A stretch of 64,000 nucleotides of DNA from Paenibacillus daejeonensis DSM 15491. Its GTDB lineage: Bacteria; Bacillota; Bacilli; Paenibacillales; Paenibacillaceae. Position 1 is the stretch's first letter, and every line of letters begins with the position of its first letter. The position numbers and the translations under genes were made by a program. Of this stretch, positions 29,469-39,240 are shown one piece after another. The DNA is taken from positions 957,418-1,021,417 of the forward strand of contig NZ_KB899659.1 in NCBI RefSeq assembly GCF_000378385.1. Reading direction: 5' to 3'. The notes under the pieces were generated by a model that was not told the origin of the DNA, searched no databases, and worked only from the letters and a program-made list of their open reading frames with translations.

Positions 29469-30203
29469 TTATTTAAGATTTATCATCAGATCAGTATACT
29501 TTTCAACACCGCGGTTTGCTTTTTGTCCCGCATCGTAAGAGAGCGAATCGCCACGGCCACGACTGTTCGAGTAACTCCGCCAATCCGATTCCAATTCGGA
29601 TTTGACGAACTTCTTCAGACTTTCATAGGACGCGTCATGTGCTTTGAGTGCATCCGAATACATCGTGAGTATCTGCTTCAGATCGTTACGCTCATTGTGA
29701 CGGTTCATCCATGCCGTCAATTCGTTCACGGAATCTACCAATTCATTATATGTATCCCGTACATCCTCGAAAGGATCATAATTAGAATTCAGATCTTCTT
29801 GATCCGTCAGCAAGGCAAACATGACGTGCAAATCCATTTTATCCTCTAATGCTTCCAGTGCACGGTACTGCATGGCAATCGAAGCGTAGAGCTTCGCCTT
29901 GTCCAACGTCTGATCGTGGACTTCCGGCGCAATACCGCCTGGCTTTTTAATATCAACCGTCTTGGTATCATTATCCCATTTGTACTCCAGACCCGCCTGC
30001 TGCAGCAGATAGAGCGGCACCAGTGTCCGGTTGTCATAGTTGATAGCTGGCGCATCGGCTACCTTAACCGGCACTCCTTCAACGGTGAGTCTTACGATGT
30101 CATTCCCTTTATAGGTCCCCCACAGACCTGCTGCACTTACGACCCCACCCAAGCAAAGGGCAAATAAAACCACTAACAAACCAATTTTCTTCTTCAAGCA
30201 CAT
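29469..30203 (-). CDS. Exported CAO-N-domain protein
   Basis: The 244-residue protein begins MCLKKKIGLLVVLFALCLGG, a signal peptide. A copper-amine-oxidase-N-like unit follows (about residues 45-85: VKVADAPAINYDNRTLVPLYLLQQAG...WDNDTKTVDIK), then a helical domain rich in Asp, Tyr and Asn. The unit is a wall-associated module, not a catalytic copper domain. Function unknown; probably a cell-envelope protein. GGAGGAAC precedes the chosen ATG. Confidence 0.7.
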   Translation of the reverse strand: MCLKKKIGLLVVLFALCLGGVVSAAGLWGTYKGNDIVRLTVEGVPVKVADAPAINYDNRTLVPLYLLQQAGLEYKWDNDTKTVDIKKPGGIAPEVHDQTLDKAKLYASIAMQYRALEALEDKMDLHVMFALLTDQEDLNSNYDPFEDVRDTYNELVDSVNELTAWMNRHNERNDLKQILTMYSDALKAHDASYESLKKFVKSELESDWRSYSNSRGRGDSLSYDAGQKANRGVEKYTDLMINLK

Positions 30204-30381
30204 GTTCCTCCTACACATAAGTTAGCTGCCTTATTTCTCCATGGGTTGTTTTGCACACACTGGTCATAAGAGCATCCACTACCCAATAATACCATTTGGA
30301 ATCAATTTGGGATATATAGGAATACAGCAGTCAAAACCAGGACTATTGAATTAATTTTTCATAGAAATTGCGCCATGAATA

Positions 30382-30403
30382 AGGCCTCCGGAGGGAGGCC
30401 TTC
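30382..30403 (-). terminator. Hairpin after the MarR gene
   Basis: AAGGCCTCC and GGAGGCCTT form a 9-bp stem with a 4-nt loop, about 40 bases downstream of the marR stop. The T tract is weak (ATTC). Confidence 0.5.
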
Positions 30404-30443
30404 ACGTGCAATATAATATTTTCAACTCTGTGACTCGCCTACC

Positions 30444-30893
30444 TCATCTTGGCGTTGACACAATCTTGCTGATTAGACGAGTCAGCTCCAGGACCTCCGG
30501 CTCCTCCAACTCCTTGACCAGCCGCTCCATGATGCCGATTCGCTTGGCATGGATCGCTTCGACGAGCTGGTGGCCGGCAGGTGTGATATCCAGCAAGACG
30601 ACCCTGCGGTCCGATTCCGGTCGCTCCCGACGGATCAGGTCCATCTCGATGAGCTGGTCGGCCAGCCCCGTTACGGCTCCGGACGTAACAAACAGAGTTT
30701 CCGCTAAAACTGACGCTTTGAGCGGTCCGCTCTCGGCGAGAATAATTAAGATGCGTGCCTGGGTCACATTCAGGCCGCCAATGCTTTCTTTATCCCATTC
30801 TGCTGCGATCAGCTTCCGTAACTGTCGAAAAGCTTCATCGAGCGCGATCATTTCCTTGCGATCCCATTCGCCCACCCGGGATTCAGCTACCAT
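30444..30893 (-). CDS. MarR-family transcription regulator
   Basis: The 149-residue protein has the MarR winged helix: GLNVTQARILIILAESGPLKAS, LAETLFVTSGAVTGLADQL (recognition helix) and the wing ERPESDRRVVLLDITPAG. MarR dimers repress efflux, stress or catabolic genes and release DNA on ligand binding. The target is not evident: no adjacent divergent transporter lies here, and the urease operon is convergent in position only. GAAGGAGACATGTC precedes the ATG. Confidence 0.85.
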   Translation of the reverse strand: MVAESRVGEWDRKEMIALDEAFRQLRKLIAAEWDKESIGGLNVTQARILIILAESGPLKASVLAETLFVTSGAVTGLADQLIEMDLIRRERPESDRRVVLLDITPAGHQLVEAIHAKRIGIMERLVKELEEPEVLELTRLISKIVSTPR

Positions 30894-31033
30894 GACATGT
30901 CTCCTTCATGCGGGACTGCTGTCGGCCAGCCGTCCGGCTACACAATTATCCATTTGAACACCTTATTATACCCGCAGTTGCCCTGATCCGCAATAAAACC
31001 GCTGCGTAATGGCCGCAGCGGTTGAATGCAGAA

Positions 31034-31915
31034 TCACTTGCGGAACTGAAGCGGCGCTGCGTCAAGCAGCTCCTTGCGAATCACGGTCCATGCCGCTTCC
31101 AGCACCTCCTGCAGGTGCCACGCCGCGCGTCCCGCTGCGAGCACGGCTAAACCGTACCGATGTGTCAACGACACACCACAGGTTAACCTGTCGTCACGGA
31201 CGGGCAGTCGATCAAGCGCTGCCCGTACAGCCTCCACATGCTGTACACCAATGCGCTCGGAGAACACATAGAATGTCCCCGTGTGCGTCAGGTCCTCCCA
31301 GGCTCCAGCCGATTGCAATTGGTGCAAGGCTGGGTCAATGCGCTGCCGCTGACCAAAGATCAGCTCTCCCTCATAGGAGACCTGCAGCCGGTTGTCCAGC
31401 CACTGATAATCGAACGTCTCCCCGCGCAGCGTGCGCCCGGGACATAACACCTCTGCTTGCATCCATACCGAACCGCGGCCCATCTCTACCTTCGTTTCAT
31501 TGCGAAAAGCGGCATCCTTGTACAGCATCACTGGCTCCATCATACTCTCAACAATTGCATCCGAAGCAAGCGTGAATTGTTGCTTCATCGAGGCACAGCC
31601 GCCGACGTCACAGGGATGTACTTTGGTATAGCTCTGGTTGGTCAGATACAGATGCGTACCGGGGCCAGCTTCCCAGCTAAGCTCATAATGATCGCCTTTC
31701 AGCAGACCCGGCGAGACGTCCAAGACGATCGCACCGAGCTGTTCCTCCAATTGAAACGTTTTGGCGATCTTGATCGGGGCGGTATGATACTTCTCTGCCA
31801 GCACTGTACGTCCATTGCGGTGCGCAAATGACGCTCTCAGCTCCGCACGTCTCAGTGGATGCGCATCAACCGTGAGAATGGGTATGCTCCTCACCACGGG
31901 CATGCGCCATTTCAT
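31034..31915 (-). CDS. ureD: Urease accessory protein UreD
   Basis: The product is UreD/UreH, a scaffold that binds apo-urease and with UreF and UreG delivers Ni and CO2. Recognition is by [30 protein letters not shown] near the N-terminus and later [17 protein letters not shown]- and [20 protein letters not shown]-like segments. The start is uncertain: the frame overlaps ureG by about 50 bases, and a GTG near 31897 or a start closer to [10 protein letters not shown] is possible. It is the last gene of the operon. Confidence 0.85.
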   Translation of the reverse strand: MKWRMPVVRSIPILTVDAHPLRRAELRASFAHRNGRTVLAEKYHTAPIKIAKTFQLEEQLGAIVLDVSPGLLKGDHYELSWEAGPGTHLYLTNQSYTKVHPCDVGGCASMKQQFTLASDAIVESMMEPVMLYKDAAFRNETKVEMGRGSVWMQAEVLCPGRTLRGETFDYQWLDNRLQVSYEGELIFGQRQRIDPALHQLQSAGAWEDLTHTGTFYVFSERIGVQHVEAVRAALDRLPVRDDRLTCGVSLTHRYGLAVLAAGRAAWHLQEVLEAAWTVIRKELLDAAPLQFRK

Positions 31916-32561
31916 GCTCGATCCAATCGATAATCGCTTGAACGCCTACGCCGCCATGCAGGTTGGAGAATACATAAGGTCTGTCTCCGCGCATCCGCTG
32001 CGTATCGCTCTCCATCACTTCCAGGCTGGCGCCTACATAGGGAGCTAGGTCAACCTTGTTCACCAGCAGTAGGTCCGATCGCATAATGCCGGGTCCGCCT
32101 TTGCGGGGGATTTTCTCTCCTTGAGCAACATCGATAATATAGATGAAGCGGTCAACCAGCTCCGGGCTGAAGGCCGCTGCCAGGTTGTCTCCACCGCTCT
32201 CGATAAAGATAACGTCGAGCTCTGAGAAGCGTCCCTGCAGCTCTTCAATCGCTTCAAAATTCATCGAGGCATCCTCGCGAATGGCGGTATGCGGACAGCC
32301 GCCGGTCTCGACTCCGATAATACGTTCTTCCGGCAAAACCCCTGTTCCAAGCAGAATCCGGGCATCCTCTTTGGTATAGATGTCGTTGGTGATGACGCCA
32401 AGCGAATATTTGTGGCTGAGCTCTCTGGCAATGACCTCAACCAGAGCCGTCTTGCCCGATCCAACCGGCCCGCCAATCCCGATTCGCAGCGGTCCCGACC
32501 GGCCCAGTGCCGGCGCTTCCCAGCCGCCATGATGATGAGTATGTCCCTGTCCTTGACACAT
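31866..32561 (-). CDS. ureG: Urease accessory GTPase UreG
   Basis: The product is the nickel-metallochaperone GTPase of urease maturation. P-loop GGPVGSGKT sits near residue 30, with [24 protein letters not shown] (the conserved CPH metal site), ESGGDN and [10 protein letters not shown]. Both ends are His-rich (HTHHHGG near the start, EEHTHSHG at the end), giving extra Ni-binding capacity in an operon that lacks ureE. The ATG at 32561 follows GGAGG by eight bases. Confidence 0.95.
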   Translation of the reverse strand: MCQGQGHTHHHGGWEAPALGRSGPLRIGIGGPVGSGKTALVEVIARELSHKYSLGVITNDIYTKEDARILLGTGVLPEERIIGVETGGCPHTAIREDASMNFEAIEELQGRFSELDVIFIESGGDNLAAAFSPELVDRFIYIIDVAQGEKIPRKGGPGIMRSDLLLVNKVDLAPYVGASLEVMESDTQRMRGDRPYVFSNLHGGVGVQAIIDWIEHEMAHARGEEHTHSHG

Positions 32562-32598
32562 ATCGCATTCCTCCAAATGTAGTCTTCTGATCGAGCCT

Positions 32599-33291
32599 TT
32601 AAGACATGAATAACCGTGAATACAGCGTCTCGTGTCTGATCATTGCAATCTCGACCAGCGGCATATTGGACCACGCCTCTTGTGGTTGCATGCCACGAAC
32701 CATTTCCCACGCCGCTGGCGTCTGAGCCGCGCAGCGGGCGATGATTGCCTGCCCCTCGGTCTGGCCGATTGACATCAGTCGTAATGCACTGCCTATCGAG
32801 GTCACTATACAATTGTACATATATCCTTGAACCGCTTGCTCTAACGAAATATTCAGCTCTGCACACAAATAGCCATAGACCAGCGGGTAGGTCCCCAGCG
32901 TTTCTCTCTCAGCCGCCGCGCTCGATAACCGGGCCATATCGAGCTGTGGAAAAACGGCCTCGGAGAGCTTGATCAACCGGCGTCCCATCTTCTCCATACC
33001 CGACCGCGTCTCTACGGCAAGGCGCTGCACATGCACCAGCCGTTCCACGTGCCAAGTTTCCTCCCAATGTCCGCTCTCGCGGGCGTTGTAGACCGCCTTG
33101 ATAATCATTGCATCGGCAGGTGCCCAGCTCTGCATCATCATGGTTACCGTGTAGGCCTCCAGTTGCTCCGATGTACGCACACGGCCCTCTTGAACCAATG
33201 TCTCCAGTCCAAACGAATGCGAAAACCCGCCGATGGGAAGCGCTGAATCGAGCAATTGCTGCAGAGCCAGCCAAGCTACCGGCGCATTCAT
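32599..33291 (-). CDS. ureF: Urease accessory protein UreF
   Basis: The 230-residue all-helical protein works with UreD and UreG to activate urease and tune UreG GTPase timing. Conserved features include [15 protein letters not shown] near the N-terminus, a [33 protein letters not shown]-type helix block, and an [10 protein letters not shown]-like end. The ATG at 33291 follows AAGGCGGAG; the longer frame runs into ureC. It sits between ureC and ureG. Confidence 0.93.
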   Translation of the reverse strand: MNAPVAWLALQQLLDSALPIGGFSHSFGLETLVQEGRVRTSEQLEAYTVTMMMQSWAPADAMIIKAVYNARESGHWEETWHVERLVHVQRLAVETRSGMEKMGRRLIKLSEAVFPQLDMARLSSAAAERETLGTYPLVYGYLCAELNISLEQAVQGYMYNCIVTSIGSALRLMSIGQTEGQAIIARCAAQTPAAWEMVRGMQPQEAWSNMPLVEIAMIRHETLYSRLFMS

Positions 33292-33313
33292 GAGCACTCC
33301 GCCTTCCCTTGAA

Positions 33314-35029
33314 TCAGAATAAGAAATAGCGCTGAGCCATCGGCACGACCTCGGCAGGTTCGCAGGTGGCCAGCTCGCCATCTACCCGAACTTGATACGT
33401 TTCGGGGTCCACATCAATCGTTGGCGTGGCATGATTGTGAATCATATCCTTCTTGCCGATGTTGCGGCATCCCTTCACAGGCTCAATCCGCTTTTGCAGG
33501 CCAAGCTCGGTTGCAATCCCCCGGTCGTATGCAGCCTGAGAAACGAACGTAATGGAGCTTTTATACTTGGCTTTGCCCAGAGCGGCGAACATCGGCCGGC
33601 CAAACACAGGCTGCGGCGTCGGGATGGATGCGTTGGGATCTCCCATCTGAGCGTAGGCAATGCTGCCGCCCTTGAGCACCAGATCCGGCTTGACCCCGAA
33701 AAAGGCGGGACTCCAGACGACCAAATCCGCAAATTTGCCGACCTCAAGGGAACCTACCAGATGCGAAACCCCATGTGTAATCGCCGGATTAATCGTATAT
33801 TTGGCAATGTACCGCTTGATCCGAAAATTGTCGCTTGCTTCATCATCCGGTGCCAGCGGCCCTCGCTGCGCTTTCATCTTATCTGCGGTCTGCCATGTCC
33901 GAATCACGACCTCGCCCACCCGTCCCATCGCCTGGGAATCGGAGCTGATCATGCTGAACACGCCCATATCGTGCAGGATGTCTTCGGCCGCAATTGTTTC
34001 TGGACGAATGCGCGAATCGGCAAACGCCACGTCTTCCGGAATCCGACTGTCCAGATGGTGACAAACCATCAGCATGTCCAAATGCTCTTCGATCGTGTTG
34101 ACCGTAAACGGACGAGTCGGATTAGTTGAGGACGGCAACACATTGCCCTCCGCTGCTGCCCGGATAATATCCGGCGCATGGCCGCCGCCTGCCCCTTCGG
34201 TATGATAAGTATGAATCGTGCGGCCGCCAATAGCCGCCAGTGTATCTTCCAGGAAGCCACCCTCATTCAAGGTATCGGTATGGATCGCAACCTGAATATC
34301 ATGCTGATCCGCCGCTTGCAGACAGGCATCAATGGCCGCCGGTGTCGTGCCCCAATCCTCATGAAGCTTCAGTCCGATCGCCCCTGCCTCAATTTGTTCA
34401 ATCAACGGTCCAGTAAACGAGGCATTGCCTTTACCCGTGAACCCAAGATTCATGGGGAACTCTTCGGCAGCTTCCAGCATCCGCTGCATATGCCAAGCGC
34501 CCGGCGTACAGGTCGTAGCGTTGGTGCCAGTCGCAGGCCCTGTGCCGCCGCCGATCATCGTTGTGACCCCTGAAGAGAGGGCTGTCTCGATTTGTTGTGG
34601 ACATATGTAATGAATATGCGAATCTATGCCGCCTGCTGTAACGATTTTGCCCTCGCCGGCAATTACTTCGGTACTGGCGCCGACGACCATATGCTCGTCC
34701 ACACCATCCATCAGATCGGGATTGCCGCCCTTACCGATACCGACAATCATGCCGTCCCGCAAGCCAATATCGGCTTTGATGATGCCTGTATGATCAATAA
34801 TGACAGCATTCGTAATCAGTGTATCCAATACGCCATCGCTGCGCAGCGCGCCGCTCGACTGACCCATACCGTCCCGGATGACCTTACCGCCGCCGAATTT
34901 GCACTCATCGCCGTAGACGGTGTGATCCTTCTCGATACGCGCCCACAACCCGGTATCCGCGAGCCGGATGGCATCGCCTGTCGTCGGGCCGAACATCTGG
35001 GCATAGCTCTTGCGGTCCATCATGCTCAT
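33314..35029 (-). CDS. ureC: Urease alpha subunit UreC
   Basis: The 571-residue catalytic subunit hydrolyses urea to ammonia and carbamate with two Ni ions. Visible site residues are HIHYICPQQ (two His ligands), GLKLHEDWG (carbamylated Lys), [12 protein letters not shown] and [15 protein letters not shown] (His ligands), the mobile flap [22 protein letters not shown] (catalytic His and flap Cys), and [11 protein letters not shown] (Asp ligand). All look intact. The ATG at 35029 follows GGGAGGGGAAAC and overlaps the ureB stop by 4 bases. Confidence 0.97.
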   Translation of the reverse strand: MSMMDRKSYAQMFGPTTGDAIRLADTGLWARIEKDHTVYGDECKFGGGKVIRDGMGQSSGALRSDGVLDTLITNAVIIDHTGIIKADIGLRDGMIVGIGKGGNPDLMDGVDEHMVVGASTEVIAGEGKIVTAGGIDSHIHYICPQQIETALSSGVTTMIGGGTGPATGTNATTCTPGAWHMQRMLEAAEEFPMNLGFTGKGNASFTGPLIEQIEAGAIGLKLHEDWGTTPAAIDACLQAADQHDIQVAIHTDTLNEGGFLEDTLAAIGGRTIHTYHTEGAGGGHAPDIIRAAAEGNVLPSSTNPTRPFTVNTIEEHLDMLMVCHHLDSRIPEDVAFADSRIRPETIAAEDILHDMGVFSMISSDSQAMGRVGEVVIRTWQTADKMKAQRGPLAPDDEASDNFRIKRYIAKYTINPAITHGVSHLVGSLEVGKFADLVVWSPAFFGVKPDLVLKGGSIAYAQMGDPNASIPTPQPVFGRPMFAALGKAKYKSSITFVSQAAYDRGIATELGLQKRIEPVKGCRNIGKKDMIHNHATPTIDVDPETYQVRVDGELATCEPAEVVPMAQRYFLF

Positions 35030-35394
35030 GATTGTTTCCCCTCCCACTGCTGCAGCCGCTGGCGCACATCCTCACCCATTGCTCCGGCTCTTGCCTCGCC
35101 CCGGGTAAGGTTATTCAATCCGTAGGACAGCTTTCGTCCGCCCAGCTCGACAAGCCGTACCGGCTTCTCCTCTCCCGGTTCAAAGCGCACAGCGGTGCCT
35201 GCGGGAATATCCAGCCGCATCCCGAAGGCCTGCTCCCGCTCAAAGCGCAGACCGCGATTCACTTCAAAAAAATGAAAATGCGACCCGATCTGAATGGGTC
35301 GGTCTCCTGTATTTACAACAATCAGCTCCACAGTTGCTCGGCCGGCATTAAGCTCAATGCTTCCCGGGGCTGTTCTGTATTCTCCTGGTATCAT
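35026..35394 (-). CDS. ureB: Urease beta subunit UreB
   Basis: The 122-residue structural subunit starts [19 protein letters not shown] and contains [17 protein letters not shown] and [18 protein letters not shown], typical of separate Gram-positive UreB chains. It forms the (alpha-beta-gamma)3 trimer. The ATG at 35394 follows GGGAGG; the in-frame upstream ATG is not supported by a ribosome site. Confidence 0.95.
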   Translation of the reverse strand: MIPGEYRTAPGSIELNAGRATVELIVVNTGDRPIQIGSHFHFFEVNRGLRFEREQAFGMRLDIPAGTAVRFEPGEEKPVRLVELGGRKLSYGLNNLTRGEARAGAMGEDVRQRLQQWEGKQS

Positions 35395-35411
35395 GCCATT
35401 CCTCCCGTTCG

Positions 35412-35711
35412 TCAAATCGGATTGTGTATGGTCACCAGCTTCGTTCCGTCAGGGAAGGTTGCTTCTACCTGCACCTCGTGAAGCATCTCGGGAATTCCGG
35501 GCATCACCTGATCCGGTGACAGGATACGCGTCCCGTATTCCATAAGCTGGGCGACAGTTTTGCCATCCCGTGCCCCCTCGAGAATCTCGGAGGTGATGAG
35601 CGCGACACTCTCTGGATAGTTTAGCTTGACGCCCCGGTTCAGCCGTCTTCTCGCCAGATCCGCAGCGATGGTTATGAGTAATTTTTCCTTTTCTCGTTCC
35701 GTCAAATGCAA
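35412..35711 (-). CDS. ureA: Urease gamma subunit UreA
   Basis: The 99-residue chain, the family's usual length, reads [20 protein letters not shown] and ends [11 protein letters not shown] chose the TTG at 35711 because GAGGTG is six bases before it and it restores the classic N-terminus; the longer ATG form adds 11 unlikely residues. It is the first gene of the ureABCFGD operon, 17 bases before ureB. Confidence 0.93.
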   Translation of the reverse strand: MHLTEREKEKLLITIAADLARRRLNRGVKLNYPESVALITSEILEGARDGKTVAQLMEYGTRILSPDQVMPGIPEMLHEVQVEATFPDGTKLVTIHNPI

Positions 35712-35742
35712 GATAATCACCTCATAGGGATCAGATAGTTTC

Positions 35743-35797
35743 ATTATAATGCACGCGCTTCCCGTAAGTAAACCGTTTTATGTCAGCTTAAATGACG
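35743..35797 (-). promoter_or_regulatory. Urease promoter with TnrA/GlnR-like box
   Basis: A minus-strand TATAAT (35743-35748) lies about 32 bases before the ureA start, with a weak TTTACT -35 at 18 bases. TGTCAGCTTAAATGACG (35781-35797) fits the TnrA/GlnR consensus TGTNA-N7-TNACA except for the last base. Its centre is about 53 bases upstream of the likely transcription start, near the -50 position typical of TnrA activation. Nitrogen control is inferred. Confidence 0.6.
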
Positions 35798-36000
35798 CAA
35801 ATGACAGAAGTGTGAAAGAGTAGTAGACTTCCTTCATTTAGATTAACATTTACTTCACATCGTTTTCCTGATCCTTCCTCCCCTTCCTGTCTGTATACAA
35901 CCGCTCCAGCTCCCGCAGATTGCCTGTGGCCAAGCCTAGCCAGCAACGGGTGGATATGATAGACTGAAGGGAATGTACTATTCATATAGGAGGGACATCC

Positions 36001-37686
36001 ATGTCTAAGTCAAAAATGCGTTCAGACATGATCAAAAAAGGTTTCGACCGCGCTCCACACCGGAGTCTGCTTCGTGCGGCGGGCGTCAAGGAAGAGGACT
36101 TTGGCAAGCCGTTTATCGCGGTTTGTAATTCATACATCGACATTGTACCGGGTCATGTGCATCTGCAAGAGTTCGGCAAGATCGTTAAGGATGCGATCCG
36201 CGAAGCTGGCGGCGTGCCTTTCGAGTTTAATACCATTGGTGTTGACGATGGCATCGCCATGGGTCATATCGGCATGCGTTATTCCCTGCCGAGCCGCGAG
36301 ATTATCGCTGACTCCCTGGAGACTGTTGTCAATGCCCACTGGTTCGACGGCATGGTCTGTATCCCGAACTGCGATAAGATTACACCAGGCATGATGATGG
36401 GCGCGCTGCGCGTTAACATTCCGACACTATTCGTAAGTGGCGGTCCGATGAAAGCGGGCAAAACTTCCGATGGCAAGTCGATCTCGCTCTCCAGCGTTTT
36501 CGAAGGCGTTGGCGCTCACCAAGCTGGCAAGCTTGACGATGCTGGCCTGTTGGAGCTTGAACAGTTCGGCTGTCCAACCTGCGGATCCTGCTCCGGCATG
36601 TTCACCGCCAACTCGATGAACTGTCTGGCAGAGGGTCTGGGTCTTGCCCTGCCGGGCAATGGCACGATCCTGGCTGTCGCTCCGGAACGCCGCGAGTTTG
36701 TCAAGAAATCGGCTACGCAGCTCATGGAGCTGATCAAGCAAGACATCAAGCCGCGTGATATTGTCACCATTGAAGCGATCGACAATGCGTTTGCACTCGA
36801 CATGGCGATGGGCGGCTCCACGAACACGGTATTGCACACCCTTGCCCTGGCCCATGAAGCCGGGTTTGAATATCCGGTATCCCGGATTAATGAAGTGGCT
36901 GAGCGTGTACCTCATCTGGCCAAAATCGCTCCAGCATCGGACTATCATATTGAAGACGTGCATAATGCCGGTGGCGTTACTGCCGTTCTCAATGAGCTGT
37001 TCAAAAAAGAAGGCGCCCTTCACGGGGACTGTATCACTGTCACTGGCAAAACGTTGCGTGAGAATGCAGCAGGCCATGAGATCCTGGATACAGATGTCAT
37101 CCACACCATTGACAACCCGCACAGTGAGCGCGGTGGCCTGGCCGTTCTGTTCGGCAACATCGCTCCTGACGGAGCAATCATCAAGGTTGGTGCGGTGGAC
37201 AAGTCGGTCGGCGGTTACCACAAAGGTCCTGCTATCTGCTATGACTCCCAGGATGATGCGCTCTATGGCATTGCCAATGGCAAAGTCAAAGAAGGCCATG
37301 TGGTCGTTATCCGTTACGAAGGTCCAAAAGGCGGTCCAGGGATGCCTGAGATGTTGGCCCCAACCTCGCAAATTGTTGGCATGGGTCTCGGCGCCAAGGT
37401 TGGCCTGATCACCGATGGTCGCTTCTCCGGCGCATCTCGCGGTATCAGTATCGGTCATATCTCGCCCGAAGCAGCCGAGGGCGGACCCATCGCATTCATC
37501 GAGGATGGCGACATCATCGAGCTTGATTTGGAGAACCGCAAGATTGAGCTCCTGATCAGCGACGAAGAAATGGCTACTCGCCGTGCCAACTGGAAAGGCT
37601 TCGAGCAGAAGATCAAGACCGGTTACCTGGGACGTTACTCCAAACTGGTTACTTCGGCCAGCACCGGCGGCGTTATGAAGATCTAA
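36001..37686 (+). CDS. ilvD: Dihydroxy-acid dehydratase IlvD
   Basis: The 561-residue enzyme dehydrates dihydroxy acids to the 2-keto acids used for valine and isoleucine. Cysteines placed as the [Fe-S] ligands are in PNCDKITPG and [15 protein letters not shown], with the N-terminal [11 protein letters not shown]. The C-terminal domain has GEGG-like turns and [15 protein letters not shown]. Length is normal. It starts with ATG after AGGAGGGACATCC and stands alone with its own terminator; no leucine T-box is visible upstream. Confidence 0.95.
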   Translation: MSKSKMRSDMIKKGFDRAPHRSLLRAAGVKEEDFGKPFIAVCNSYIDIVPGHVHLQEFGKIVKDAIREAGGVPFEFNTIGVDDGIAMGHIGMRYSLPSREIIADSLETVVNAHWFDGMVCIPNCDKITPGMMMGALRVNIPTLFVSGGPMKAGKTSDGKSISLSSVFEGVGAHQAGKLDDAGLLELEQFGCPTCGSCSGMFTANSMNCLAEGLGLALPGNGTILAVAPERREFVKKSATQLMELIKQDIKPRDIVTIEAIDNAFALDMAMGGSTNTVLHTLALAHEAGFEYPVSRINEVAERVPHLAKIAPASDYHIEDVHNAGGVTAVLNELFKKEGALHGDCITVTGKTLRENAAGHEILDTDVIHTIDNPHSERGGLAVLFGNIAPDGAIIKVGAVDKSVGGYHKGPAICYDSQDDALYGIANGKVKEGHVVVIRYEGPKGGPGMPEMLAPTSQIVGMGLGAKVGLITDGRFSGASRGISIGHISPEAAEGGPIAFIEDGDIIELDLENRKIELLISDEEMATRRANWKGFEQKIKTGYLGRYSKLVTSASTGGVMKI

Positions 37687-37704
37687 CAGTTTTAGCACAA
37701 GAAT

Positions 37705-37742
37705 AACCTCCCTTCCCGTGATAACGGAAAGGGAGGTTTTTT
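37705..37742 (+). terminator. Terminator of ilvD
   Basis: AACCTCCCTT pairs with AAGGGAGGTT around CCCGTGATAACGG, followed by TTTTC, directly after ilvD. The convergent anti-sigma gene ends 15 bases further on and may also use it. Confidence 0.85.
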
Positions 37743-37756
37743 CAATATTTTTATCT

Positions 37757-38575
37757 TCAAGCGGAAGTGAGCGGTGCAAGCAAGACCATGGTTCCTCGCG
37801 GGGTGTCGCCAAGCGCGTCTGGTTCGCGGGTAATGGCAATCGTATCGTAGTCGTCGGGAGAGAAGGTATAATACAACGCACCCGTGCCATTATAAGGCTT
37901 GAAGGTGCCCGCATTGACAGGCTGACCCTCCTTCAGCAACCAAACCTGGTACGCTTCTTCATTAGCAAGTGCAGGTAATTGCTCCGCCTGAACGATCAGA
38001 TGCATGCCTTTGTCGTCAATGACGATGGTGGCCAATCCACGCGCGACGATATCACTTGTCGCTGGGTCCAGCTGAACGACGTTATTGGCAAGCAGCGTCG
38101 CACCCGGCTCATCCACGGTGGCCAGCAAGGCTTCCAGCTCGCGAACCTGCTCAGCTAACCGGTCGGATTCACCGCCTAACTCCCTTACTTGTTGGACCAT
38201 CATACCGGAGAAGATGACAAGCGCACCCACCGCTGCAGCCAGTCCGCCGGTCAGCCAGCGGCCACCACTTTTTCTCGGAGCTGTACGAGGTGACGCTTCC
38301 GGTCTTGGTGCTGGTGTCGGAGGTGTCTGCGGTTGTTCGTCCTGTTGCAGAACATGGGCAAGAATGCGCGATTTCATCCCGGTCGGGGGCTCTACATCAT
38401 CGACGGCCCAAGGCAATGTGTTCACAACCGGCATCCACCGATCCTTGAGCTCACGGTTGCAGTCGGCACATGATTTCAGATGCATTTTGAATTGTCTAGT
38501 TTCTTCGTCATCCAATGCACCCAGTGCATACAGCTCGACATTTTCACACGGATTTTGAGAATCTGTCATCGCCAT
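37757..38575 (-). CDS. Membrane anti-sigma factor (RskA/ZAS type)
   Basis: The 272-residue protein has an N-terminal zinc-binding anti-sigma motif, HLKSCADC (HxxxCxxC, about residues 32-39). A Pro-rich linker, one membrane segment (about 110-130: GGLAAAVGALVIFSGMM), and an extracytoplasmic RskA-like domain follow. It should hold the ECF sigma factor encoded upstream at the membrane until a surface signal triggers release. Its start overlaps the sigma gene by 10 bases, so the two are coupled. The signal is unknown. Confidence 0.82.
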   Translation of the reverse strand: MAMTDSQNPCENVELYALGALDDEETRQFKMHLKSCADCNRELKDRWMPVVNTLPWAVDDVEPPTGMKSRILAHVLQQDEQPQTPPTPAPRPEASPRTAPRKSGGRWLTGGLAAAVGALVIFSGMMVQQVRELGGESDRLAEQVRELEALLATVDEPGATLLANNVVQLDPATSDIVARGLATIVIDDKGMHLIVQAEQLPALANEEAYQVWLLKEGQPVNAGTFKPYNGTGALYYTFSPDDYDTIAITREPDALGDTPRGTMVLLAPLTSA

Positions 38576-39141
38576 GCCCCCTCCCTTCCCGCTTCTTCAA
38601 AACGTTTTCGCAACTGCCGCAGCGCCAATCGTACACGGCTTTTCACGGTTCCCAGTGGAATATCGTGCTGACTGGCAATTTCCTGTTGTGTATATCCTTT
38701 ATAATAAATGAGCTCCAACACTTGCTTTTGTTCATCCTTCAGATCACGGATCGCCGCTTTCATCTGCTCGCCCAGCATGCGTTCCTCCACTACTTGTTCA
38801 GTAGAAGCCGATTCGGCTGCGCGCTCCCACGCATCCTCCTCATGCGCTTCGATAGGCCGTCTGCCGCGTTTGCGCAGCCAATCGATAGCCAGGTTGCGTG
38901 CAATTGCAAAAATCCATGTGCTGATCTTGCCTTGCTTGTCCCGATCCAAACCATGGGCAGCATTCCAAATCCGGACAAACAATTCTTGTACAACTTCTTC
39001 AGCTGCCATTGCGTCTTTCACCATTCGAATGACAAACGCATATACAGGCCGCTCGTATCGGTCGTATAATTGCTCAAGCGCTGTGCTGTCCCGTTTGGCG
39101 ATTAATCCGATGAGCACCTCATCCGATATCGATTCCGGCAT
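38566..39141 (-). CDS. ECF RNA polymerase sigma factor
   Basis: The 191-residue protein has sigma region 2 (LYDRYERPVYAFVIRMVKDAMAAEEVVQELFVRIWNAA) and region 4 with helix-turn-helix YTQQEIASQHDIPLGTVKSRVRLALRQL. No extra domains are present. The partner anti-sigma gene overlaps its end. RskA-type pairing suggests control of an envelope or oxidative stress regulon. Autoregulation is likely but no promoter match was assigned. Confidence 0.88.
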   Translation of the reverse strand: MPESISDEVLIGLIAKRDSTALEQLYDRYERPVYAFVIRMVKDAMAAEEVVQELFVRIWNAAHGLDRDKQGKISTWIFAIARNLAIDWLRKRGRRPIEAHEEDAWERAAESASTEQVVEERMLGEQMKAAIRDLKDEQKQVLELIYYKGYTQQEIASQHDIPLGTVKSRVRLALRQLRKRFEEAGREGAWR

Positions 39142-39240
39142 CGTAGTCCCCCTTCACGCACATCATCAATAATAATTCTAATCTCATCATACCCTGAGCG
39201 TGAAGACAAGTCCATTTGTTACGCGAAAAGCAAAAGCCGC

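Noticed and set aside
33392-34129. A 245-codon plus-strand frame.
   Set aside because: It is antisense to ureC and has no family-like sequence.
36427-37914. A 495-codon open frame on the minus strand.
   Set aside because: It is the antisense shadow of ilvD, whose plus-strand product has all family motifs.
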